DNA of 64,000 nt from Polynucleobacter necessarius (GCF_900096755.1 NZ_LT615227.1:1455822-1519821), one strand, 5' to 3'. Shown: positions 20,363 to 29,267, counted from the first letter of the stretch. Program-made: numbers and translations. The notes: a model not told the origin generated them from the sequence alone.

Positions 20363-20892
20363 TGCCCAATCAATCTGCCGTTGAGGGCGTAGCAGAACTC
20401 TCCTTTTTGCCAATGCAAGCCCCAGACATAGATTCCGTATTGGAGATTGAGGGTGTGTCACATCTACATCCATGGACAAAAGGAAACTTTTCAGACTCCT
20501 TGGCTGCTGGTCATTGGGCGTATTGCATTCGCCCTCAGGTCGATCAAATGGTAAAAGGGTCCTATCTTGATCCTGCCATTTTGTGGGCTTACTGTGTGTT
20601 ATTCCCGGCGGTAGATGAGCTACATCTTCTGAACATTACCGTTTCTCCTAAATTGCGAAAACTGGGCTTGGGTAAACGAATAATGTCTGCAATAGAGGGA
20701 GTATCGGCGCAGCAAAACATTCCTCGAATCATCTTGGAGGTAAGACCCTCCAATCTTGCGGCACTTGGTCTGTATCAGTCTTTGGGGTATGAGCAGATTG
20801 GCTTGCGTAAGAGTTACTACCCACATAACCCAGAGACGGGTTCGCGGGAGGATGCCATTGTGATGGCTAAATCGATTAAGCTAGAGTCATGA
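20362..20892 (+). CDS. rimI: RimI, N-alpha-acetyltransferase of ribosomal protein S18
   Basis: A GNAT acetyltransferase of 176 residues that acetylates the N-terminus of S18 in E. coli. The acetyl-CoA binding motif is ITVSPKLRKLGLGKRIM (Q/RxxGxG/A type) and motif B is LEVRPSNLAALGLYQSLGYE. It carries about 20 extra N-terminal residues and a short insertion around residues 55-70 compared with the 148-residue E. coli enzyme. It is coupled to tsaB and overlaps the next gene by 4 bp (ATGA), making a three-gene unit. Confidence 0.9.
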   Translation: MPNQSAVEGVAELSFLPMQAPDIDSVLEIEGVSHLHPWTKGNFSDSLAAGHWAYCIRPQVDQMVKGSYLDPAILWAYCVLFPAVDELHLLNITVSPKLRKLGLGKRIMSAIEGVSAQQNIPRIILEVRPSNLAALGLYQSLGYEQIGLRKSYYPHNPETGSREDAIVMAKSIKLES

Positions 20893-21419
20893 GCAATTCC
20901 GAATTCCTTAAAGAGATGGGCATTACAGAGTGGTCGTCGCGTGACCAGCTCCGGCAGGCATCTGCGGCCTCGTCAGTAAGCGCTATTGCTGAAGATAAGA
21001 CAACTCAGCAAGCCCCCTCTTCAGAACGCGCACCTCAAGGTGGGTGGCTATTTTTTGGGCAAAAACCTCAGGGAGACGCCCAAGTGCTATTTCAAAACAT
21101 GATTCGTGTCTTAGGTTTGAGTCCTAGTGAATGGTCCTGGAAAAATGCTTCAGATCCTTTGCATCAAATTATTGCGCCGGAAAATGGCATGCCAGTTGTT
21201 GCGTTTGCTTTTGGTGGACCTGTTGCGCAGAAGATTACTGGCGAGCGAGATGCGTTGCCTCAGCTGCGCGAGACAGTTCTGGCGCTCAACACTGGAAATG
21301 ATGATGAGATACCCGTCATTGCCTCATTTGATCTAAATCAGGCAATTGGCAAGCCAAATGAAAAGGCATTACTTTGGCAGGATTTATTGCTGGCTAAATC
21401 TGTTCTGCAAAACATCTAA
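20889..21419 (+). CDS. Degenerate family-4 uracil-DNA-glycosylase-like / HolD (DNA polymerase III psi)-like protein
   Basis: The 176-residue cytosolic protein is coupled to rimI by a 4-bp overlap. Its N-terminus (FLKEMGITEWSSRDQLR) resembles that of E. coli HolD, which is also encoded beside rimI. A low-complexity linker (about 25-50) follows. The remainder tracks the outline of family-4 uracil-DNA glycosylases (GGWLFFGQKPQGDAQVLF, QNMIRVLGLSPSEWSW, MPVVAFAFGGPVAQKITG, EKALLWQDLLLAKSVL) but has no Fe-S cysteines at all and no GEGPG-type active-site loop. It is therefore not expected to be an active glycosylase. A replisome-tethering role like psi is possible; function is not established. Full-length glycosylases occupy this slot in some Burkholderiales. 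Confidence 0.6.
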   Translation: MSNSEFLKEMGITEWSSRDQLRQASAASSVSAIAEDKTTQQAPSSERAPQGGWLFFGQKPQGDAQVLFQNMIRVLGLSPSEWSWKNASDPLHQIIAPENGMPVVAFAFGGPVAQKITGERDALPQLRETVLALNTGNDDEIPVIASFDLNQAIGKPNEKALLWQDLLLAKSVLQNI

Positions 21420-21428
21420 TTTTTTGAA

Positions 21429-22748
21429 TTAGTGTTTGTGCTCGCCGATGAGGTGCATGGAGTCATACTCCGCTTGATTTTTGGCATGACGTTTAATCAC
21501 AAGCCACATGATGAGGCTGACTGCAACGCCAAAGCCAACAATTACAAATTGAATTGGCACATCAAGCCAGATGAGCATAGAGTAAATCAAGAGCATCATC
21601 AATACAGAAATATTTTCATTAAAGTTTTGCGCGGCAATAGAGTGGCCCGCCGACATCAATACGTGACCGCGATGCTGTAATAGGGCATTCATCGGCACCA
21701 CAAAATAACCTGCCAACCACCCAACCAATATCAATAAGAGATACGCTGGCAATAAGTTAAGGGAGATATGCATTTTCCCGATCGTAAATATTGCCATATC
21801 AGGAAGCATGTCAGAGTTGTAAATGGCCATTACACACACTACTATTCCCATGGCAATGCCGTATGGGAGAACATTTAGCGATTTGCGCAAAGGTATACGC
21901 CATGCGGCATAGACGGCGCCGCCAGCAACGCCAACGGCAGAGATAGCCTGCAGAATAGCGCCCTGAGATAGATTCATATGGAGCGCAACTTGAGCCCACT
22001 TAATCACAATAAATTGGAGAGTAGCGCCCGCACCCCAAAATAAGGTGGTAACTGCTAGTGAGATTTGACCTAAGCGATCATCCCAAAGTGTTTTAAAGCA
22101 AACAGCAAAATCTTTTACCAACTCAATTGGGTTGGTTTTTTGGGATGCGTAGCGAGCTCCAGTATCCGGAATCTTTAGATTAATCAGAGCGGCAACAACA
22201 TAAATCATCATGATGATGAGGATGGCGGATTCGGCGGGAGTATCAATTCCGGTATCTAAAGTTGGAATATCCAACGCCAATAGGCTGTGCGAAACCGTGC
22301 TACTGATCAATACGCCACCAAGGACAGTTCCCAAAATGATTGAGCCAACTGTAAGACCCTCAATCCAGCCATTAGCTGCAACCAATTTTTCTGGCGGCAA
22401 TAACTCAGTCAGGATTCCGTACTTGGCCGGGGAGTATGCTGCCGCGCCCAAACCAACAATCGCATAAGACAGAAGTGGGTGACCCCCAAATGGCATCGCT
22501 ACACAGCCAACGAACTTGATGGTGTTGGTAATGAACATGACGTTCCCTTTTGGGCGGGAATCAGCAAAGGCGCCTACAAAGGCGGCCAGCAAAACATAGG
22601 ACAATACGAAGAATAATTTGAGTAAAGGAGTCATCCAGGCCGGGGCATGGAGCTGGGCCAGGAGGGCAATTGCTGCGATCAGCAGAGCATTATCAGCAAG
22701 CGACGAAAAAAATTGCGCCGCCATAATGATGTAAAAGCTACGGTTCAT
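21429..22748 (-). CDS. lplT: Lysophospholipid transporter LplT-like MFS permease
   Basis: A 439-residue, 12-TM inner-membrane permease. Diagnostic segments are MAAQFFSSLADNALLIAAIA at the N-terminus, AFADSRPKGNVMFITNTIKF and GLGAAAYSPAKYGILTELL, followed by ANGWIEGLTVGSIILGTVLG. LplT flips 2-acyl-lysophosphatidylethanolamine inward for reacylation by Aas. No aas gene is adjacent here. It is transcribed leftward, convergent with the HolD/glycosylase-like gene (10 bp apart), and divergent from alr. Length is somewhat over the E. coli 397, mainly a hydrophilic C-terminal tail ending in EHKH. Confidence 0.88.
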   Translation of the reverse strand: MNRSFYIIMAAQFFSSLADNALLIAAIALLAQLHAPAWMTPLLKLFFVLSYVLLAAFVGAFADSRPKGNVMFITNTIKFVGCVAMPFGGHPLLSYAIVGLGAAAYSPAKYGILTELLPPEKLVAANGWIEGLTVGSIILGTVLGGVLISSTVSHSLLALDIPTLDTGIDTPAESAILIIMMIYVVAALINLKIPDTGARYASQKTNPIELVKDFAVCFKTLWDDRLGQISLAVTTLFWGAGATLQFIVIKWAQVALHMNLSQGAILQAISAVGVAGGAVYAAWRIPLRKSLNVLPYGIAMGIVVCVMAIYNSDMLPDMAIFTIGKMHISLNLLPAYLLLILVGWLAGYFVVPMNALLQHRGHVLMSAGHSIAAQNFNENISVLMMLLIYSMLIWLDVPIQFVIVGFGVAVSLIMWLVIKRHAKNQAEYDSMHLIGEHKH

Positions 22749-22798
22749 TCGTACAATCTAGTCATTAATGTAATTAAAGCATGAAAGAAGGGGTGAAT

Positions 22799-23923
22799 AT
22801 GGGCACAACGGCTAATGGCTTGATAAATAGACCCATTTTGGCATCTATTCACACTGAGGCCTTTCGACATAATTTAAGCAGAGTTCGGGAGTTGGCGCCC
22901 CAATCTAAGATTTGGTCGGTAATTAAGGCTAGGGCCTATGGGCATTGTTTTGATGCGGCCCTAAAGGGACTTGTCTCAACCGACGGTTTTGCCTTGTTGG
23001 ATATTCAGGATGCTGTTTGGTTGCGGGAACATGGCTGGCAGGGCCGAATTCTGCTTTTAGAGGGTTTATTTCATGAAAATGAATTGGCATTGGCTAGAGA
23101 GTTGGCCTGCGATCTCGTAGTCCATTGCGACGCTCAGCTTGAATGGCTGGAAAAATTTGAAGCCAAAGACCATAAGACATTTAATGTTTTTCTGAAGATG
23201 AACACTGGCATGAATCGACTGGGCTTTAAGCCAGAGGTTTACAGAACAGCCTTTCATCGCTTACATGCTGCTGGTTGTCATATGCATCACATGACACATT
23301 TTGCAAATGCCGATCAGATAGACCGCCAACCGTCTGTTGGCTGTCAGCAGGAATTATTTGATCAAACGATTACTGGTTTGGATGGCGCTACTTCACTGGC
23401 AAATTCAGCGGCAATACTTTGGCATCGCAATGCTCTAGGTGACTGGGTACGGCCTGGAATCATGCTTTATGGAGCATCACCCACAGGTTTATTTGCGGAT
23501 ATTGAGAATGCTCATCTAAAAGCGGTAATGCAATTGGGTAGCGAGATTATTGATATTCAGGAATTAAAGAAGGGTGATCGCATCGGATATGGCGGTCGCT
23601 ATGAGGCTCCAGAATCTATGCGTATTGGTATTGTTGCCTGTGGTTACGCTGATGGCTATCCAAGACAAGCAAAAGATGGCACGCCTGTTTGGGTAGATTC
23701 AGCCACCAAATCGGGTGAGGGGATGATTTGCCCAATCGTAGGTCGCGTTTCTATGGATATGCTGACTATTGATCTGCGCAATGCGCCAAATGCACGTATT
23801 GGCACTACCGTTGAACTTTGGGGGGATAGGGTTCCCGTTGACGAGGTAGCTCGTCTGAGCGATACGATCGGCTACGAATTGCTTTGTGCAGTGGCACCAC
23901 GCGTGCCGGTGGCGATTAAATAG
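22799..23923 (+). CDS. alr: Alanine racemase
   Basis: A PLP enzyme making D-alanine for peptidoglycan. The N-terminal TIM barrel carries the PLP lysine K43 in SVIKARAYGHCFDAA; most family members have KANAYGHG, so Asn to Arg and Gly to Cys changes flank the cofactor site. The C-terminal domain has the second catalytic Tyr region GIVACGYADGYPRQA and VGRVSMDMLTIDL. The start at 22799 (MGTTANG) is chosen because a GAAGGGG ribosome site lies 6 nt before it; an in-frame ATG six codons upstream exists. A bidirectional terminator separates it from convergent bamD. The product is 374 residues and otherwise intact. Confidence 0.93.
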   Translation: MGTTANGLINRPILASIHTEAFRHNLSRVRELAPQSKIWSVIKARAYGHCFDAALKGLVSTDGFALLDIQDAVWLREHGWQGRILLLEGLFHENELALARELACDLVVHCDAQLEWLEKFEAKDHKTFNVFLKMNTGMNRLGFKPEVYRTAFHRLHAAGCHMHHMTHFANADQIDRQPSVGCQQELFDQTITGLDGATSLANSAAILWHRNALGDWVRPGIMLYGASPTGLFADIENAHLKAVMQLGSEIIDIQELKKGDRIGYGGRYEAPESMRIGIVACGYADGYPRQAKDGTPVWVDSATKSGEGMICPIVGRVSMDMLTIDLRNAPNARIGTTVELWGDRVPVDEVARLSDTIGYELLCAVAPRVPVAIK

Positions 23924-23956
23924 CGAAAGACAAAAGACATCAAGCAAAAGTGAGAT

Positions 23957-23990
23957 AAAAAAACCCTCCAAATATTGGAGGGTTTTTTGT
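23957..23990. terminator. Bidirectional terminator between alr and bamD
   Basis: The perfect 7-bp GC-rich stem CCCTCCA / TGGAGGG (23964-23970 and 23976-23982) has a 5-nt loop, an A-run on the left and TTTTTT on the right. It serves two convergent genes. Confidence 0.9.
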
Positions 23991-24006
23991 AATTGCTGTG
24001 CAGTTC

Positions 24007-24894
24007 TTACTTATTCCAGAGCTGCCACCATCTACGCTCCTTCTGAACCCTTTGGCCAGTGAGCAACATTTGACTGTCTGGGAAGTTCAACTTAAATACG
24101 CGAGCGGCATCATTGCTAAGGTCTACCATGCCTAACTTTTCATAAGACTTTGTTAGGATATAAAGCGCCTCTTCTACAGCAGGAGCGCGATCATAGTCTC
24201 GGATTACTAGTTGGGCACGATTGGCTGCAGCCAAGTATGCACCGCGTTGGTAGTAAAAGCGCGCCACAATCACGTCAGCTTCAGCTAAAGAGTTCACGAT
24301 ATAGCGCATGCGATCTAGTGAATCAGGCGCATATTTGCTGTCTGGAAAGCGCTCTACAACAGTCTTGAAAGATTCGAATGCTTCCTTAGCAGCCTTTGGG
24401 TCGCGCTCACTTAAATCTTGACCAGTGAACTTTCCAAGCCATCCCAAATCATCATTAAAAGTAATGAGTGCTTTGAGGTAGTAGGCGTAATCTAGTGTTG
24501 GGCTACCTTGATGCAATTTAATAAAGCGATCAATAGCAACCAATGCTTGAGTTTGTTCTTGAGCTTTCCAGTAGCAATAAGCTGCATTAATTTGTGCTTG
24601 CTGAGAATAGGGGCCAAATGGAAAACGAGCTTCTAATTTATCAAAGTACTTACCGCACTTCGCAAAGTCGGCATCATTTAATTTGTCTGTCGCTTCTGAA
24701 TACAATCTTGTTTCTGACCAAATATCAGTGTCATCTTTTTGACCCTCACTGCCTGCACATCCACTAAGAATGATTAGGGCTGCAAAGAGGCTCAAAGGCA
24801 GGGCGATAGAGCGCAAGCCGAAAAGGGGTGCAGATTTTTGTGGGGAGTGTTTCCCGGTAAGCCTTAAACTGGCGTCTGATATTACGTCGGACAT
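24007..24894 (-). CDS. bamD: BamD, outer-membrane assembly lipoprotein
   Basis: An essential component of the BAM complex that folds outer-membrane beta-barrel proteins. The lipobox is LSGC after a hydrophobic segment, preceded by a rather long N-terminal region of about 30 residues, so the start is uncertain (24894 chosen; an in-frame start at 24921 would overlap rluD). The mature part is five TPR-like helix pairs with typical segments FGPYSQQAQINAAYCYWK and ERFPDSKYAPDSLDRMRYI. It is divergent from rluD, an arrangement common in betaproteobacteria. C-terminal KERRWWQLWNK ends the chain. Confidence 0.93.
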   Translation of the reverse strand: MSDVISDASLRLTGKHSPQKSAPLFGLRSIALPLSLFAALIILSGCAGSEGQKDDTDIWSETRLYSEATDKLNDADFAKCGKYFDKLEARFPFGPYSQQAQINAAYCYWKAQEQTQALVAIDRFIKLHQGSPTLDYAYYLKALITFNDDLGWLGKFTGQDLSERDPKAAKEAFESFKTVVERFPDSKYAPDSLDRMRYIVNSLAEADVIVARFYYQRGAYLAAANRAQLVIRDYDRAPAVEEALYILTKSYEKLGMVDLSNDAARVFKLNFPDSQMLLTGQRVQKERRWWQLWNK

Positions 24895-24914
24895 AACTGA
24901 AAGGCTTTCTAAGC

Positions 24915-25955
24915 GTGGCATTGCCGCAAACTCCTGAATCGAATCCCATTGATTATATCGATGATGAGGACTTCATCTCCCTGGAAATTCCCCTGGACAT
25001 GGCTGGTGAACGCCTGGACAAGGTGCTGGCGGGTTCCTTGACTGATTATTCGAGAAACCGATTCAAGTCTTGGGTAGAGGCCGGCGCCGTCATGGTCGAT
25101 GGAAAGGTCACAAAAGCCCGCTATTTACTGCATGGAGGCGAGAGTATTAAGGTGTTTCCACAGGAAATGCCAGAGCAATACGCTTTTAGCCCAGAAAACA
25201 TCCCTTTGGATGTGGTTTATGAGGACGACTCCATCATTGTCGTGAACAAGCCTCCTGGGTTAGTTGTTCACCCTGCCGCAGGAAACTGGGCGGGAACGCT
25301 ATTAAATGGACTGCTATTTCATTATCCGGAGTTAAAGCTTTTACCGCGCGCCGGCATTGTGCACCGACTAGATAAAGATACGTCTGGATTGATGGTGGTT
25401 ACTCGTACTGCTCAGGCTCAAACATTATTGGTTAGGCAACTCCAAGAAAGAACAGTAGGGCGTAGATATTTAGCCTGGGTCTGGGGTGATGCCCCAAGCC
25501 AGGGAAAAGTTTTGGCATCTGTTGGTCGTGATCAGCGCGATCGTTTAAAGATGGCTGCAGGCAGTCCTCAAGGTAAGCCGGCGGCAACGCTATTTCGCCG
25601 TCTTGCAAAAGGCGCCTTCTTGGAAAGTCCAGTTGCTTTATTGGAGTGTCGATTAGAAACGGGTCGCACCCATCAGATTCGAGTGCATCTTGAATCGCTT
25701 GGCTTTCCATTGCTTGGTGATCCGGTCTATCGAAAGAAGACCCCGGGAGCTGCAAAGTCATTGCCATTCGAAAGGCAGGCGCTTCATGCTTTTGCATTAA
25801 CGCTGCAGCATCCGGCGAGCAATGACTTAATGACGTGGTTTCGTTTGCCGCCTCAAGATTTAATGGATCTTATGCCTCAGGTGGCTTTGGGTCTGGAGAC
25901 TTTGCCACAGGAGCAGGCGCTTCTTAATTCGATTCAAAATGAGCGTCAATCGTGA
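24915..25955 (+). CDS. rluD: Ribosomal large subunit pseudouridine synthase D
   Basis: RluD modifies U1911, U1915 and U1917 of helix 69 in 23S rRNA. The 346-residue protein has an N-terminal S4 domain (about 25-90, GERLDKVLAGSLTDYSRNRF) and the RluA-type catalytic domain with HRLDKDTSGLMVV, whose Asp153 is the catalytic residue, then RTHQIRVHLESLGFPLLGDP. The start is GTG, giving MALPQTPESN, 20 bp from the divergent bamD start chosen here. It overlaps pgeF by 4 bp (GTGA), a conserved pair. No defect is seen. Confidence 0.95.
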   Translation: MALPQTPESNPIDYIDDEDFISLEIPLDMAGERLDKVLAGSLTDYSRNRFKSWVEAGAVMVDGKVTKARYLLHGGESIKVFPQEMPEQYAFSPENIPLDVVYEDDSIIVVNKPPGLVVHPAAGNWAGTLLNGLLFHYPELKLLPRAGIVHRLDKDTSGLMVVTRTAQAQTLLVRQLQERTVGRRYLAWVWGDAPSQGKVLASVGRDQRDRLKMAAGSPQGKPAATLFRRLAKGAFLESPVALLECRLETGRTHQIRVHLESLGFPLLGDPVYRKKTPGAAKSLPFERQALHAFALTLQHPASNDLMTWFRLPPQDLMDLMPQVALGLETLPQEQALLNSIQNERQS

Positions 25956-26710
25956 ACTTGATTACGCCTCAATGGACTGCCCCTCAAAATATTCACGCAT
26001 TTGTAACAACCAGATCTGGCGGTGTAAGCAACGCTCCCTATGACTCCCTCAATCTTGGTGATCATGTTGAGGATGATCCAAAAAGTGTTTTCGAAAATAG
26101 GGCATTAATTGCAACTCACTTACCATCCAAGCCAATTTGGTTGGCGCAAACGCACAGTACTGTAGTGAGCACTCCAAAAAGTCGTGAGTACGCTAGCGCC
26201 CCAATTTCTGCTGACGCTGCAGTGACCAATATTCCAGGCGAAGTTTTGGCAATCTTGACTGCTGACTGTTTACCGGTATTGCTTGCAAGCAAAGATGGCG
26301 CTGTTATTGGTGCGGCGCATGCTGGATGGCGCGGCCTTAGTGCTGGCGTGATTAAAAATACAGTTGATCAAATGTGCACGCTTTCAGATCGATTGCTTGC
26401 AAAAGACATCATCGCTTGGCTTGGTCCAGCAATTGGCCCCGAGTCTTTTGAGGTTGGCGAAGATGTTGTGAAGGCATTTGAGGGACTAGATGTCCCGATG
26501 TCTGTTTCGGCTTTTAGTCCAATTGCGGGTAAATCCGGAAAATACCTTGCAAACATCTATCAATTGGCGCGAGACCGATTATCTGCGTTGGGGATTCAAA
26601 CCATCTATGGTGGAGATCGATGCACCGTAAAAGAGGGGCAAGAGTTCTTTTCCTATCGCCGAGATGGAAAAGCTGGTCGATTTGCCTCATTCATTTGGAT
26701 TGCCAAATAG
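25952..26710 (+). CDS. pgeF: PgeF/YfiH, multicopper-oxidase-fold peptidoglycan editing factor
   Basis: A 252-residue protein of the Cu-oxidase_4 (DUF152) family, found directly after rluD in most proteobacteria. Metal-site and catalytic residues appear in AQTHSTVV (His), LTADCLPVLLA (Cys) and AAHAGWRGLSAGV (His). The C-terminal motif CTVKEGQEFFSYRRDGKAGR is typical. Family members hydrolyse or phosphorolyse adenosine or proofread muropeptides; the exact activity here is unknown. The GTG start overlaps the rluD stop, so translation is coupled. Downstream come two overlapping hairpins before phaC. Confidence 0.92.
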   Translation: MNLITPQWTAPQNIHAFVTTRSGGVSNAPYDSLNLGDHVEDDPKSVFENRALIATHLPSKPIWLAQTHSTVVSTPKSREYASAPISADAAVTNIPGEVLAILTADCLPVLLASKDGAVIGAAHAGWRGLSAGVIKNTVDQMCTLSDRLLAKDIIAWLGPAIGPESFEVGEDVVKAFEGLDVPMSVSAFSPIAGKSGKYLANIYQLARDRLSALGIQTIYGGDRCTVKEGQEFFSYRRDGKAGRFASFIWIAK

Positions 26711-26732
26711 TTCGCCGCAATTTATGTGCGGG

Positions 26733-26778
26733 TAACCCCTAGCTTAGCCCTACAGCTAGGGGTTATTGCGTATAACCC
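26733..26778 (+). promoter_or_regulatory. Two overlapping, mutually exclusive hairpins upstream of phaC
   Basis: TAACCCCTAGCT (26733-26744) pairs perfectly with AGCTAGGGGTTA (26754-26765). The right arm can instead pair forward: GGGTTAT (26760-26766) with ATAACCC (26772-26778). There is no T-run after the first stem, so it is not a classical intrinsic terminator. It may end pgeF transcription, protect a 3' end, or regulate phaC, which starts 49 nt further on. Confidence 0.5.
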
Positions 26779-26827
26779 TATATACGGTATGCATGGAGAA
26801 TGTCTCTAATAACTAAAAGAGATCATT

Positions 26828-28450
26828 ATGTTTGCAGGCATGAATACCGGTGCAACGCCTTCTTTGGCGCCGCACCATATGGCACTAATTCCACCAGAGC
26901 GTTTGGCTGAAATTCAAAAAGAATATTTTGCCGAGCTAGCCCATATCGCTACAAACCCAGAAGCAATCGAGGTAAAAGACCGTCGCTTTGCTGGTAAAGC
27001 ATGGCACTCATCTTGGAGCAAGGTGATTGCCGCCACATACTTACTCAATTCAAAACATCTGATGGCTCTTGCTGGAGCGGTAGATACAGATGAAAAGTCT
27101 AAACAAAAGATTTTGTTTACGACCGAGCAAATGATAGATGCGCTTTCTCCATCCAACTTCATTGCAACCAATCCGGAGGTTTTGGAAAACATTATTAGCA
27201 CTCAAGGTCAATCTATTCAGAAGGGCATTGTTAATCTTCTTGGCGATATGAAGAAGGGCAAAGTTTCGATTACCGATGAAACTGCATTTGAGGTTGGCAA
27301 GAATATTGCGACCACAGAAGGTCATGTCGTATTTCGCAATGACTTATTTGAATTAATTCAATACACGCCGCTGACGGAAAATGTATTTGAGCGCCCTTAT
27401 TTAATGGTGCCGCCATGCATCAATAAATATTACATTTTGGATTTGCAGCCAGATAATTCCGTGGTGCGTCACATGGTTAGTCAAGGGCATACAGTCTTCT
27501 TGGTTTCGTGGAAGAACCCTGACGCATCGATGGCAGAAGTAAGCTGGGATGACTACGTAGGCAAGGGTGTTATCAAGGCAATTGAAGTGGTCAAAGATAT
27601 CGGCAACGTTGATCAGCTCAATATCCTAGGCTTCTGTGTGGGTGGAACCTTGACCACCTCGGCCTTGGCTGTCCTAGCCGCAAAGGATGAGCATCCAGCT
27701 GCTAGCTTGACCTTATTCACGACCTTATTGGATTTCACGAACACCGGTATCTTGGATGTCTTCATTGATGAAGGCATGGTTGAGATGCGTGAGAATTCGA
27801 TTGGTGGCAAGTACGGCAAGTACGGCATGATGTCTGGGCTTGATCTAGGCAATACCTTCTCTTTCCTGCGTCCAAATGATTTGGTGTGGAACTACATTGT
27901 TGAGAATTACCTGAAAGGCAATTCTCCGCCTCCATTTGATTTGCTTTACTGGAATGGCGATTCCACCAACTTACCTGGAAATATGTATTGCTGGTACTTG
28001 CGCCATACGTATTTACAAAACGATTTAGTCAAGCCGGGCAAAGTCAAAATTTGCGGTAAAAAAATTGATCTGGGCAAGATTCAATGTCCAGCATATCTTT
28101 ATGCATCTCAAGAGGATCACATTGTTCCTTGGCAGTCAGCATATGAATCGACTCACATTCTTAAGGGTAAGAATCGCTTTGTGTTGGGAGCATCAGGTCA
28201 CATCGCCGGGGTGATTAATCCGCCGGCAAAAAATAAGCGCTACTACTTTGAGAACAACAAAATCGCCCCTACAGCACAGGAATGGCTTGAGGGCGCTACT
28301 CAAATACCGGGTAGCTGGTGGCCGAACTATACAAAATGGTTGGAGCAATTTGCTGGCGAGAAGAAGCCGGCAAGCAATACATTTGGTAATGCCAAATACA
28401 AAAAAATGGAAGCTGCACCAGGTGTGTACGTCAAAGAAAAAGCAGCTTAA
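26828..28450 (+). CDS. phaC: Class I poly(3-hydroxyalkanoate) synthase
   Basis: PhaC polymerises 3-hydroxybutyryl-CoA into storage polyester on granule surfaces. The 540-residue product has an N-terminal PhaC domain and an alpha/beta hydrolase domain with the lipase-like box ILGFCVGGTLTTSALA (nucleophile Cys270), the catalytic Asp in YASQEDHIVPWQSAY, and His in LGASGHIAGVINPP. It is somewhat shorter at the N-terminus than Cupriavidus PhaC (589). It heads phaC-phaB and is followed by phaR, with the thiolase 3.4 kb further on. All key residues are intact, so storage polymer synthesis appears retained. Confidence 0.96.
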   Translation: MFAGMNTGATPSLAPHHMALIPPERLAEIQKEYFAELAHIATNPEAIEVKDRRFAGKAWHSSWSKVIAATYLLNSKHLMALAGAVDTDEKSKQKILFTTEQMIDALSPSNFIATNPEVLENIISTQGQSIQKGIVNLLGDMKKGKVSITDETAFEVGKNIATTEGHVVFRNDLFELIQYTPLTENVFERPYLMVPPCINKYYILDLQPDNSVVRHMVSQGHTVFLVSWKNPDASMAEVSWDDYVGKGVIKAIEVVKDIGNVDQLNILGFCVGGTLTTSALAVLAAKDEHPAASLTLFTTLLDFTNTGILDVFIDEGMVEMRENSIGGKYGKYGMMSGLDLGNTFSFLRPNDLVWNYIVENYLKGNSPPPFDLLYWNGDSTNLPGNMYCWYLRHTYLQNDLVKPGKVKICGKKIDLGKIQCPAYLYASQEDHIVPWQSAYESTHILKGKNRFVLGASGHIAGVINPPAKNKRYYFENNKIAPTAQEWLEGATQIPGSWWPNYTKWLEQFAGEKKPASNTFGNAKYKKMEAAPGVYVKEKAA

Positions 28451-28491
28451 ACAAATCAATATTTAACGAAGGTTTTTACAAGGGGAAAGTA

Positions 28492-29232
28492 ATGTCTCAA
28501 AAAGTCGCATACGTAACAGGTGGAATGGGTGGTATTGGTACCGCTATTTGCCAACGCTTAGCAAAAGATGGTTTTAAGGTCATTGCTGGCTGTGGCCCAA
28601 ACTCACCCCGTAAAGACCGCTGGCTCGGCGAGCAAAAGGCTCTGGGTTATGACTTTATTGCCTCTGAAGGTAATGTGTCTGATTGGGATAGTACGGTTGC
28701 CGCCTTTGAAAAGGTTAAAGCTGAAGTGGGTCGCGTAGATGTTTTGGTAAACAACGCTGGCATTACCCGTGATAGCGTTTTCCGCAAAATGACTCCAGAT
28801 GCTTGGAAAGCGGTGATTGATACGAACCTAAACTCATTGTTTAACGTAACCAAGCAAGTTATTGATGGCATGGTTGAGAACAACTGGGGTCGCATCATCA
28901 ATATCTCTTCCGTGAATGGTCAAAAAGGTCAATTTGGCCAAGCAAACTATTCAACGGCAAAAGCTGGCTTACATGGATTCACCATGGCTTTGGCTCAAGA
29001 AGTGGCGACTAAGGGTGTGACCGTGAATACCGTTTCTCCAGGCTATATCGGTACCGACATGGTTAAAGCAATTCGTGAGGATGTCCTTGAAAAGATTGTT
29101 TCTGGCATTCCTGTGAAGCGTTTGGGTACCCCAGAAGAAATCGCTTCTATCTGCTGTTGGATCGCATCCGATGATGGCGGCTATGCAACTGGTGCAGACT
29201 TCTCATTAAACGGTGGTATTCATACTGGTTAA
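28492..29232 (+). CDS. phaB: Acetoacetyl-CoA reductase (PhaB, short-chain dehydrogenase)
   Basis: An NADPH-dependent reductase turning acetoacetyl-CoA into (R)-3-hydroxybutyryl-CoA. The 246-residue SDR has the cofactor loop VTGGMGGIGTAIC, the NNAGITRDSVFRKM segment, catalytic Ser in INISSVNGQKGQFGQ, and Tyr/Lys in ANYSTAKAGLHGF. The GGMGGIG loop rather than TGASRGIG and its place behind phaC favour PhaB over FabG. The ribosome site AAGGGGAAAG precedes the ATG. It is 41 bp from phaC. Confidence 0.95.
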   Translation: MSQKVAYVTGGMGGIGTAICQRLAKDGFKVIAGCGPNSPRKDRWLGEQKALGYDFIASEGNVSDWDSTVAAFEKVKAEVGRVDVLVNNAGITRDSVFRKMTPDAWKAVIDTNLNSLFNVTKQVIDGMVENNWGRIINISSVNGQKGQFGQANYSTAKAGLHGFTMALAQEVATKGVTVNTVSPGYIGTDMVKAIREDVLEKIVSGIPVKRLGTPEEIASICCWIASDDGGYATGADFSLNGGIHTG

Positions 29233-29267
29233 TATTGCATCGCAGCAATTTTGATGTAGTGGAAGTG

